NCBI RefSeq assembly: GCF_030433645.1
Contig: NZ_JAROCG010000001.1
Coordinates: forward strand, 372,001-436,000
Direction of reading: 5' to 3'
Length of the DNA: 64,000 nt
From: Arthrobacter burdickii
GTDB lineage: Bacteria > Actinomycetota > Actinomycetes > Actinomycetales > Micrococcaceae
Shown: in pieces, positions 32,676 to 40,197 of the stretch
Layout: the number at the start of each line of letters is the position of its first letter
Position numbering within the stretch: the stretch's first letter is position 1
Program-made: the position numbers and the translations under genes
The notes under the pieces: generated by a model
Seen by the model: the letters and a program-made list of their open reading frames with translations, nothing else
What the model was told of the DNA's origin: nothing
Databases searched by the model: none

Positions 32676-33362
32676 CTAAAGTCTTTCAGATCCAGCCCAC
32701 GCTGGACTTGCAATCCACACTGTTTGCCGTGCATAGGTTCCCGCAGCTGCCCTCTTGACCACGTGGTCGGTCTTCCCAGATAAGTGACCGACCTAGCGCG
32801 AGCTGAGCGGCAGCATTCGAACAAAGAGGTTCGACACCCCGAGCAAGTCCCTCCCCGTATACACACTCAAAGCTCCAGCAATCAGCGAGCAGCCTGCTGC
32901 CCGACACCCGCACACGGCACCGGGCATTTTCGCGGGCACGCCTACGGAAAGGAGCCGTCCAAGTTCGAGTAGGGCAATGTAGTGAACCCGAGGTGGCGGC
33001 GGTGGCGCGGTGAGGGACGGACGGTGGAATCGGTACCAGGTTGGCAGACGTGCGGATGCGGTCTCGCGCGAAAAGCGTTTGACGTGCTTTGGCCATGACC
33101 AACAGCACATGATTGAACAAGGGAGGAACTGACGCTGCACGAAAATCGCCCATCGTCTAGGCATTTAGCCCCCCGGACCAGAGGTCCACGCAATGAGCAT
33201 TCCTACGTTCCACTGCTTGTCAAGCACACAGTGAATTGCCGGAACCATGAGGCTCGCCTTCGTACACCACCGCCGTTATCGACGGAGAAAACCCACCTCG
33301 AGTGAGCTGTCAGTTGTAAGTTTCGCCGAATGTTGCGGGGTCCTTGTGCATCGTTGTTCGAG
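32676..33362. other. Long gap without a supportable gene
   Basis: About 690 bp. Several overlapping short frames exist but none has convincing codon use or motifs. A short anticodon-arm-like palindrome lies at 32703-32718 (see rejected items). Probably debris next to the recombinase pseudogene. Confidence 0.5.
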
Positions 33363-33970
33363 TCAGTTCAACATGCCGTGCCCCTCGTGCTGGTCGCGTC
33401 CGAGGCCGTCGCTCGCTTCCATGCTCAGGTAGCGGTATACGGTGGCGCGGCTGACGCCGATGATCTTCCCAATGTCGCCCGCCGCAAGCCCCTGGGCCTT
33501 GAGGTCCCGAGCTCGTTTGACCGTGACATGGTCAGTGGTGACTTCCCGTCGGCCGGCTTTCCGCCCGTGTTCGGCAGCCGCAGCCATACCTGCCCTCGTG
33601 CGCTCGGCGAGTTGGTCACGCTCGAGCTGGGCGAACGCGGACATGACGGTGAGCATGGCCCTACCCATCGACCCGGTGGTGCTGATGCCTTCCGTGACAC
33701 TGCGGAAGTGCACACCCCGCTGCTCAAGATCGTCAATCAGAGCCAGCAGGTTGCGGGTGTTGCGCCCCAACCGGTCCAACTTCCACACCACCACCTCATC
33801 GCCGCTTCGTAGGTGATCGAGCAGCTTGTCCAGCTCGGGACGGTTGGCTCTCGTTCCGCTCACACCATGGTGGTGAAAATCCTGTCGCAACCCGCGACGC
33901 GCAATGCTGAGTGCTGCAGGTCAGCGTTCTGCTCCAGGGTGCTGACCTTGGCATATCCGATACTTCCCAT
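33363..33970 (-). pseudogene. Frameshifted serine recombinase (Tn3-type resolvase/invertase)
   Basis: The N-terminal frame starts at ATG 33970: MGSIGYAKVSTLEQNADLQH, with the catalytic Ser in KVST. It runs to GCDRIFTT and then meets a stop. A one-base loss near 33875 shifts the remainder into another frame, which continues HHGVSGTRANRPELDKLLDH, WKLDRLGRNTRNLLALIDDL and AFAQLERDQLAERTRAGMAA, with an HTH near KIIGVSRATVYRYL. All parts of the enzyme are present, so decay is recent or the shift is a sequencing error. It is not closely similar to the TniR copy. Confidence 0.85.
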
Positions 33971-34482
33971 CCCTACGTCTCCTCAAGCTCATCAAAGGTT
34001 ATTTGCCGCTTTGTTGAGAATAGCCGATGTGAGACATATTGATGAGACAAGACCCTTGGATAGAACTGCCGTAGATGCTGGGTTTCCCCGATCCACCGCC
34101 GAGGTGGCCGGTTCGTCCAGTCAAGGGATCCGTTGCTGAGACGCCACCAAACGGACAATGGTCCGGGTCGGCATTCGTATATAACACTTCTACAAGCATC
34201 ACGTCAGGCGGGGCGAACGGGATCCGAGTGTACTTTTTTGAGGGCCCTGGTGAGGCATACTCGGTGAGTATTTATGACATAGCTGATGCGACACTTACTG
34301 AAGCTAAGACCTAGGCGAATGGGGATGTAGACCGCCGCAGATATTCAATTGCACATGTTTCACCCGACAAACGCGGAAACCGCGGGCTCGTCTGTTTGGT
34401 CGGTAACGACGCCAACTGTAATTATCAAACGGATGCGCGCCGCCATAGCCTCCGCGGTGCAGTCATAAGCAATCGATACTCA
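33971..34482. other. Gap without a supportable gene
   Basis: About 510 bp. A plus-strand frame at 34075-34314 (79 codons, containing SGSAFVYNTSTSITSGGANG) has some protein-like character but no start context or family. GGATCC at about 34127 has no proper arms. Nothing else is supported. Confidence 0.4.
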
Positions 34483-35742
34483 TCAATTGCGACCTAATCG
34501 CTCCTCGGCGTCTGAACGACGCCGAGCTTCCCACTCGACAGCACCTGCCTCGGTTGATCCCATTGACTCAACCGTTTCCTTGCTTCTTGCGCGGCTCGCG
34601 GCGTCCTCAGCAGCGGAGACACAGGAAACATCCGTAGCCGCCATCTGCTCGAGGTTGTCGGCCGCCACCGGGCACCAGCGGTGGCCGGGTCCGTTCCAGG
34701 TTGCAGGAAGCCAGCGGAGTCCGGCGCCGTGCCAGCCGCCGTCGTCGTCCTGCTTGAACGAAACTTCAACCAGGAGTCCCTCAGTGTTGCGGATGTCCGG
34801 CGTCAGGTGGGCGCCGATGGAATTCCCGAGGCCGTAGACAATCCACACTCCGTTGTACTTCTCGATGGGCAGGACGGAGTGGCTGTGGTGACCGTAGATC
34901 AGGTCGAACTCACCGCTGTCCACCAGTGTGTGCGCAACCTGCTGCTGTTGGGCGTTGGCGTAGTCCGCGTACTCGTCGCCGGCGTGCACCGCCGCCAGTA
35001 CGACGTCGGCACCGGCCTCGCGGGCTAGCTGCGCCTTAGTGATCATCGCAGCTGGGTCAAGCAGATCGACTTGCCAGGGGAATTCCGGTGACAGCCCGTT
35101 GAGCGCATAGGTGCCCGCGATGATCGCGACCCCGGCGTCCTCCGTCTCCACAATCAAAGGCTCGGCGGCTGCCTCGGGCGAGCGGTAGGAACCCGTATGT
35201 TCCAGGCCTGCACGGTCCAGGACGTCAAGCGTGCGATTGAGACCGGCTGTCCCGGCGTCAAGAGTGTGGTTGCTCGCGGTGGTGCAGGCGTCATAACCCA
35301 GGTCCGCTACAGCCTCCGCGACCTGCGGCGGAACGTTGAAGGAGGGAAATCCGGAGTAGGGGCCCTCGGGATTCGCCAGTGGTGTCTCCTGGTGGCAGAT
35401 CGCCAAGTCCACCGGCGCCACGTACTCTTCCTGCGCCGTGAGCATCGGTCCGAAGTCAAGCTCGCCGTCGCCGTCGAGTGCTGCCTGCTCCCACAGTCCT
35501 TCGTGGAGCAAGAGATCCCCGGTCAGCACCACCGTGGCGGACGGAAGGGATTCTGCCGGACTCGGGGACGGGGACGCGTTCTCCGGTGGGCTCGAAGGTC
35601 CCAATGACCGTACGGATGACGCGGTCGGCGCTGGGCCGCTGCTCTGCAGCTCTGAAACGGTCCCGGAATCCGAGCACCCGGGAACCAGCAGCAGCACTGC
35701 CAGCGCTGCTGTCTGAATGATGGATGCACGACGACGGCTCAC
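34483..35742 (-). CDS. CapA-family (PGA_cap) lipoprotein
   Basis: 419 residues. The signal peptide ends in lipobox VPGC at about 20-23, followed by a Ser/Pro-rich linker to about 65. The CapA/metallophosphatase-like domain spans about 70-380. Motifs are VVLTGDLLLHEGLW, CTTASNHTLDAGTAGLNRTL, AAVHAGDEYADY and LIYGHHSHSVLPIEKYNGVW, in which Asp and His residues would bind metal. CapA-like proteins are associated with poly-gamma-glutamate capsule formation, but single-gene actinobacterial copies have no proven role. It is monocistronic; no capBC neighbours are present. Confidence 0.9.
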   Translation of the reverse strand: MSRRRASIIQTAALAVLLLVPGCSDSGTVSELQSSGPAPTASSVRSLGPSSPPENASPSPSPAESLPSATVVLTGDLLLHEGLWEQAALDGDGELDFGPMLTAQEEYVAPVDLAICHQETPLANPEGPYSGFPSFNVPPQVAEAVADLGYDACTTASNHTLDAGTAGLNRTLDVLDRAGLEHTGSYRSPEAAAEPLIVETEDAGVAIIAGTYALNGLSPEFPWQVDLLDPAAMITKAQLAREAGADVVLAAVHAGDEYADYANAQQQQVAHTLVDSGEFDLIYGHHSHSVLPIEKYNGVWIVYGLGNSIGAHLTPDIRNTEGLLVEVSFKQDDDGGWHGAGLRWLPATWNGPGHRWCPVAADNLEQMAATDVSCVSAAEDAASRARSKETVESMGSTEAGAVEWEARRRSDAEERLGRN

Positions 35743-35894
35743 TCGGTCAGCCTAGCGCCGTAACCAACGGTGGCTGTAGCAAGCCCCTCTTGATTATCGA
35801 CCGCACTCAACACAGTTACGAGCGTTTGAACCTGAGCCTGGGCATGCGAAGCTCGGGGAAAGCGCGCCCCGAAGACGGACAGGGAAGCGGTCGG

Positions 35895-36070
35895 CACCCG
35901 TTCACCTGGTCTTAGATAGATGGATCCCCTCGCGGGGCCCGGGTTCGACCCCAGGCGATGGACGAAGGGCTCGGAAAGGGCCTCCCGGAACTAGCCGACG
36001 GGTGAGAGGGGATGAGCCGAGAGTGTGAGGCACACTACCGGTCTTCGGACCTGGCGGGTTCGAAGACCGG
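35895..36070 (+). ncRNA. Structured leader RNA, candidate riboswitch or attenuator
   Basis: This noncoding region lies 130-310 bp upstream of the YgiB-like operon. CACCCGT (35895-35901) pairs with ACGGGTG (35998-36004), closing a domain with CCTGG/CCAGG inside. GTGTG-AGG-CACAC forms a hairpin at 36023-36035. GGTC-TTCG-GACC (36040-36051) is a UUCG tetraloop hairpin. The 10-bp pairing CCGGTCTTCG (36038-36047) with CGAAGACCGG (36061-36070) excludes that tetraloop hairpin. Mutually exclusive helices before an intrinsic terminator are typical of riboswitches and attenuators. It does not match any riboswitch consensus I know. Confidence 0.55.
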
Positions 36071-36094
36071 CGGGCTGCGTCCTTCAACATAGCG

Positions 36095-36133
36095 AGGCGG
36101 CAGGCTGATCGATCAGTTTGCCGCCTTTTCTTT
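36095..36133 (+). terminator. Intrinsic terminator inside the 5' leader
   Basis: AGGCGGCA (36095-36102) pairs with TGCCGCCT (36119-36126). The inner palindrome CTGATCGATCAG extends the hairpin and TTTTCTTT follows. It stands about 70 bp before the first gene start and has no coding gene upstream on this strand, so it probably terminates the leader transcript conditionally. Confidence 0.8.
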
Positions 36134-36203
36134 GCCCGGGGAGACTTCACGGTGTACCCGCACACATCCTGACCGAGCATCCGACCTACCATCGAGAGTG
36201 ACC

Positions 36204-36650
36204 ATGACCAGTACCCAGAGCCCGACCGTGGGCACAACGAACCGCATCCGGCGTTCGGGTTCGCTCGCCCTTGGCGTCACCGCGCTGCTTGCCAGCGCCC
36301 TCCTCACAGGCTGCACTCCGGAGGGGGACGTCATCGACGAGGACTATGCCCAGGTGTGTCAGGACAGGACCACGCAGGAGCGCGTCGAGGACAGCAAGTG
36401 CAGTGAGGCGGGCCGTTCCAGCGGGGCTTTCGGCTGGTACTTCCTGCCCATGATCATCAACAACTCCGGCCGCAGCACTGTCATCCCGCGCGTTGGATCC
36501 CGGGTCTCGGGCGGCATCACCAATATCCCCTCGGGGGCGACCGCCAGGAGCGGGTTCTCCAACGAAGGCCAGTCCGTTACACGCGGCGGCTTCGGCAACA
36601 GCGCGAAGTCCGGCGGCAGCGGCGGACGCTCCGGAAGCATGGGAGGCTGA
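36204..36650 (+). CDS. YgiB-like (DUF1190-type) lipoprotein
   Basis: 148 residues. The signal peptide ends in lipobox LTGC (about 34-37). The mature part has DYAQVCQDRTTQERVEDSKC and AFGWYFLP, then a Gly/Ser-rich C-terminal half (SGFSNEGQSVTRGGFGNSAK). The Cys-x-D...C pattern, the G-W-Y motif and the G-rich tail agree with YgiB/DUF1190 proteins. It is followed after 1 bp by a YgiC-like ligase gene, the same pairing as ygiB-ygiC in Escherichia coli. ATG 36204 is chosen for its position before the basic signal-peptide start. Confidence 0.75.
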   Translation: MTSTQSPTVGTTNRIRRSGSLALGVTALLASALLTGCTPEGDVIDEDYAQVCQDRTTQERVEDSKCSEAGRSSGAFGWYFLPMIINNSGRSTVIPRVGSRVSGGITNIPSGATARSGFSNEGQSVTRGGFGNSAKSGGSGGRSGSMGG

Positions 36651-36651
36651 C

Positions 36652-37827
36652 GTGAAGCGCTTGCTGTCTACCCCACGCCCGGACTGGAAGGAGAAGATTG
36701 CCAGCCAGGGCCTGCTCTACTCGACGACGATCATGCCCGACGGCTCCGAGATCGACTACTGGCACGAGGGCGCCTACTACCAGTTCGACCTCGCGGAGGT
36801 CGAGATGCTCGAGAAGGTCACCGAGGAGCTGCACGGCATGTGCATCGAAGCGGCCCGACACCTCGCCACCGGCGCCATGGGCAACATCGGCATCAGCGCC
36901 GAAGCCATGAAGCTTGCCGCCGGATCGCTGGCCCGCAATGAGCCCGCCGTCTACGGCCGCTTCGACTTCTCCTACGACGGCGTGAACCCGCCTAAGATGC
37001 TCGAGTACAACGCCGACACTCCGACGGGCCTCATCGAGGCGTCCATCGCCCAGTGGTTCTGGCTGCAGGACGTCAAGCCCGAGAACGACCAGTGGAACGG
37101 CATCCACGAAGCCCTCGTCGCCGCATGGGACAAGCAGCGCTTTGGGATTGAAGGCCCGAGGCTGCATGTTGCGCACATCGAGACCGAAGAGTCAGGCGAG
37201 GACTGGATGACGGCCGCATACATGCGCGACGTCGCCTCACAAGCCGGTTGGGAGACCGTCGGCATCAACATGAGTGACATCGGCTGGGACTACCGCCAGC
37301 ACCGCTTCGTGGACCTCGACAACAAAGCCATCAGCACCATCTTCAAGCTCTACCCGTGGGAGATGATGATGAAGGAGGAGTTCGGACAGAAGATCCTCGA
37401 CTGGCCCGTGATGACCCGCTGGGTCGAGCCGGCCTGGAAGATGTTCCTGTCCAACAAGGCCCTCCTGGCCGCCCTCTGGCACCTCTACCCGGACCATCCC
37501 AACCTGCTACCGTCCTACCTCGACGGACCGAACGGCATGCAGGAGTGGGTCGCCAAGCCCCTGCATGGCCGCGAGGGCGACAACATCCGCATCCACGCCA
37601 AGGGCGTCGAGATCGAGCAGCCCGGCGACTACGGAGCCGAAGGCTGGTGCTACCAGGCGTGGAGCCCGCTGCCCGACTTCGACGGCAACCGGCCAGTCCT
37701 CGGAGCCTGGGTGGTCGACGGCGAGTCCGTCGGCGTCGGTATCCGAGAATCCGACGGTTACGTCACCGATTACTTCTGCCGTTTCGTACCCAACATCATC
37801 GACGCGCCTGCGCCGAGCAACGGTTAG
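36652..37827 (+). CDS. YgiC-like glutathionylspermidine-synthase-family ATP-grasp ligase
   Basis: 391 residues, starting at GTG 36652 with GGGAGG upstream. The family's ATP-grasp core is visible: GRFDFSYDGVNPPKMLEYNA, DTPTGLIEASIAQWFWLQD, LYPWEMMMKEEFGQ, WVAKPLHGREGDNIRIHAKG and the end piece GVGIRESDGYVTDYFCRFVP. Enzymes of this fold join an amine to a peptide carboxylate; the substrates of YgiC-type members are unknown. The N-terminal amidase domain of bifunctional GspSA is absent. It is the second gene of an operon with the YgiB-like lipoprotein and an APC permease. Confidence 0.9.
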   Translation: MKRLLSTPRPDWKEKIASQGLLYSTTIMPDGSEIDYWHEGAYYQFDLAEVEMLEKVTEELHGMCIEAARHLATGAMGNIGISAEAMKLAAGSLARNEPAVYGRFDFSYDGVNPPKMLEYNADTPTGLIEASIAQWFWLQDVKPENDQWNGIHEALVAAWDKQRFGIEGPRLHVAHIETEESGEDWMTAAYMRDVASQAGWETVGINMSDIGWDYRQHRFVDLDNKAISTIFKLYPWEMMMKEEFGQKILDWPVMTRWVEPAWKMFLSNKALLAALWHLYPDHPNLLPSYLDGPNGMQEWVAKPLHGREGDNIRIHAKGVEIEQPGDYGAEGWCYQAWSPLPDFDGNRPVLGAWVVDGESVGVGIRESDGYVTDYFCRFVPNIIDAPAPSNG

Positions 37828-37833
37828 GCGACC

Positions 37834-39315
37834 ATGACCATCCCACCCACCGGATCCACGGTGCAGGGCAAGGGACTATCCGCCGGGGACCTCGGCCTCG
37901 TCGGCAGTGTCTCCGTCGGTCTGTCCTCCACAGCGCCTGTCTACTCGCTGGCCGCGACGCTCGGCTTCATCGTCCTGGCCGTCGGCGTACAGGCCCCTGC
38001 GGCGATCATCGTGGCCTTCGTGCCGATGCTGCTCATCGCCTACGCCTACCGAGAGCTCAACAGGGACACCCCCGACTGCGGGACGACATTCACCTGGGCA
38101 TCACGCGCGTTCGGGAAGTTCGCTGGCTGGATGGGCGGCTGGGCCCTGGCCCTTTCCGGCATCGTGGTGCTGGCCAACCTGGCTCAGGTCGCCGGGCAGT
38201 ACCTCTGGCGCCTGGTCGATCCTGAGCTGGGCGATAACGTGCCGCTCGTAACCACTACAGGCGTCGCCTTCATCGCCGCCATGACCTGGACGAACTACCG
38301 CGGCGTGGACATCTCCGAGAAGATGCAGCGCACCCTGATCGCCCTCCAGTACGCAGCTCTGGCGCTCTTCACCGGGTTCGCCATGTACCGCATCTCCGCA
38401 GGGCAGGCCTTCGACTTCACGCCAGTGAGCCTCGCCTGGTTCAACCCGTTCGCCGTCGAGTCCCTGTCCGCCTTCACCTACGCCATCCTGCTGGCCCTGT
38501 TCATCTACTGGGGCTGGGACACCTGCCTGGCGCTGAACGAGGAGACATCCAACCCGCGGAAGACACCCGGGCGGGCTGCGCTCATCTCATCGGTCATCCT
38601 GCTCGCCACCTACGTCGGTGTCAGCGTCGTCGTCATGATGTTCGCCGGCACCGGAAGTGAGGGTCTCGGGCTCGGCAACGAGGACAACGCCGCTGACGTG
38701 TTCTACTCGGTCAGCGAGGCCGTCATGGGCGACTGGGCGTGGGTCGCCGTGCTCGCCGTCCTGATCTCCGCGGCCTCATCCACGCAGACGACGATCCTCC
38801 CGACGGCGCGCGGAACCCTGTCCATGGCAGCCCACCGGGCATTGCCTGAGCGATTCGCGTCCGTCCACGCGAAGTACCTGACGCCCACGTTCTCCACCGT
38901 GCTGATGGGAGTGGTGGCTTCGGCCTACTACGTGGTCATGACACTGGTCAGCGAGGACTTTCTGGCCGACTCGATCGCGTCCCTGGGCCTGTTCATCGCC
39001 TTCTACTACGGGCTGACCGGCTTCGCCTGCACCTGGTACTTCCGCCGCACCCTGCGCTCGAGCACCCGCAACCTGATGTTCCGAGGCGTGCTGCCACTGC
39101 TCGGAGCGCTGATGATGACGGCCGCGTTCATCCTCTCTGCTCTCGACATGCTCGATCCCGAGTACGGGAGCACCGTATTTCTCGGCGTCGGCGGCACATT
39201 CATCATCGGTGTCGGGGCGATGCTACTCGGCGTCGCGCTCATGGTCCTCTGGTACGCCACGGCCCAACGCCGACTGGCGGCAGACGAAGCCATCGCCGAG
39301 TACACCGCCGACTAA
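37834..39315 (+). CDS. APC-family amino acid or polyamine permease
   Basis: 493 residues with twelve or more transmembrane helices. The N-terminal APC signature is GLVGSVSVGLSSTAPVYSLA, followed by CGTTFTWASRAFGKFAGWMG (helix 3) and WGWDTCLALNEETSNPRKTP (helix 6 to loop). It catalyses uptake or exchange of an amino acid or polyamine across the membrane. The gene follows the YgiC-like ligase after 6 bp; the likely substrate is therefore the amine or amino acid handled by that enzyme, which is inference. Confidence 0.93.
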   Translation: MTIPPTGSTVQGKGLSAGDLGLVGSVSVGLSSTAPVYSLAATLGFIVLAVGVQAPAAIIVAFVPMLLIAYAYRELNRDTPDCGTTFTWASRAFGKFAGWMGGWALALSGIVVLANLAQVAGQYLWRLVDPELGDNVPLVTTTGVAFIAAMTWTNYRGVDISEKMQRTLIALQYAALALFTGFAMYRISAGQAFDFTPVSLAWFNPFAVESLSAFTYAILLALFIYWGWDTCLALNEETSNPRKTPGRAALISSVILLATYVGVSVVVMMFAGTGSEGLGLGNEDNAADVFYSVSEAVMGDWAWVAVLAVLISAASSTQTTILPTARGTLSMAAHRALPERFASVHAKYLTPTFSTVLMGVVASAYYVVMTLVSEDFLADSIASLGLFIAFYYGLTGFACTWYFRRTLRSSTRNLMFRGVLPLLGALMMTAAFILSALDMLDPEYGSTVFLGVGGTFIIGVGAMLLGVALMVLWYATAQRRLAADEAIAEYTAD

Positions 39316-39780
39316 TCAATTGGCCGCTTCGCTCCTCGCCTCGGAGCCTCGGACCAGTGCGCCGAGATCCCGCAAGTGCTGTTCGGGGAGCTTCCCGTCC
39401 AGTGCGACGTGCTGCGGCAGGGCCCCCGAGGTCGGTGGCGCGACGAAGACGCGACTGCTGCCGATGGTCCATGGCTGCAAGCCGCAGTAGACGCGGAACG
39501 GGCTGCGGGTCTGCTTGCAGTAGGACCCGGCCACGCCCTTGCCGTTGAAGGCGATCCAGGCCGGGTGCATGCCCTCCATGCGCTGAAGGAAGTGGGCGAC
39601 GTCGTGCTCGACCCCGACGTCCGTGGACGAACTCTCGGTCTTGTTCAGGTCGGTGAGGCCGATGCAGATGGCCGCGACGGTCGAGTCCCACCACGCCTGC
39701 TCCCGACTCTTCAGAGGGCCTCCCTCGGTCGCGCCGCACGGAGTGGGTTGGTCGTGGATCCCGGGAGTGCCGATGCGGCG
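39316..39780 (-). pseudogene. Truncated Mug/TDG-type uracil-DNA glycosylase
   Basis: The minus-strand frame is open from 39780 to 39316 (about 154 codons). It contains RRIGTPGIHDQ, WWDSTVAAICIGLTDLNKTE, HPAWIAFNGKGVAGSYC, and RVFVAPPTSGALPQHVALDG, close to the C-terminal half of G:T/U mismatch glycosylases (V-A-F-N-G-K, V-F-V-L-P-S-T-S-G-A). The N-terminal active-site motif G-I-N-P-G is missing; a stop precedes RRIG and about 60 residues between RRIGTPGIHDQ and the body appear deleted. Probably non-functional, unless translation starts at an internal codon to make a new short protein. Confidence 0.65.
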
Positions 39781-39883
39781 TCAGAACCTCTTGTGAGTGC
39801 GTACTCACTCCACTAGCGTTCCCCCTATGGAAAAGCAGGGATGCGTGCGAGTCGGTTGAGCACCGGCAGGACATGGTCATCGC

Positions 39884-40145
39884 CGCTGCCGCACCCTCCG
39901 TCTGGAACGCGGTCGTGACGTAACCTCGGGACAGATCGCGGAGGTCGCCGGTGCCACAGCGGCGCGAAAGTCTCGCCGCCGTGGACCATTCCTCCGATCC
40001 GCTCGCGCTACATGAGGCGCCAGGCGGGATAAATCCTGCCCTCCCGTTCGAGGACAGGCGGCGCGCCATCCTCGTCCTGATGACGGGCCGCTTCCAGCGC
40101 ACAATTCAGCGAGACCCTGGACTCCCCCGGTCGACGAGCTCGTGA
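39884..40145 (+). pseudogene. Decayed TetR-family regulator
   Basis: One frame gives LRLERGRDVTSGQIAEVAGAT, the TetR HTH entry. A second frame continues ESLAAVDHSSDPLALHEAPG, INPALPFEDRRRAILVLMTG and RFQRTIQRDP, resembling the middle of TetR proteins that sit beside ABC exporters. Stops and frame changes interrupt both parts and no start codon is convincing. The position, just upstream of the exporter genes on the same strand, suggests a former repressor of that operon. Confidence 0.5.
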
Positions 40146-40197
40146 TGCTTCTCAAGCAGGGTGTCGCCGGACGCGCGACGTCCGAAAGGAACGGACA

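Noticed and set aside
32703..32718. A tRNA-Cys-like anticodon arm (minus strand TGGATTGCAAGTCCA).
   Set aside because: No D-arm, T-arm (GGTTCGA) or acceptor stem lies at the right distance. It is at most a small fragment.
34120..34145. A further GGATCC-cored palindrome.
   Set aside because: GGATCC is present but the flanking sequence gives no TGTCCC/GCGGGA arms.
35927..35941. A family member of the GGATCC repeats inside the leader (GGATCCCCTCGCGGGG).
   Set aside because: The right half is similar, but the left arm is missing, so it is treated as part of the leader structure.
36013..36075. Resemblance of the leader to tRNA-Sec or to the guanidine-I riboswitch (CCGAGAG, ACAC, CGG).
   Set aside because: The conserved guanidine-I core near the 3' side is missing, and no cloverleaf can be drawn. 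It is kept only as an unidentified structured leader.
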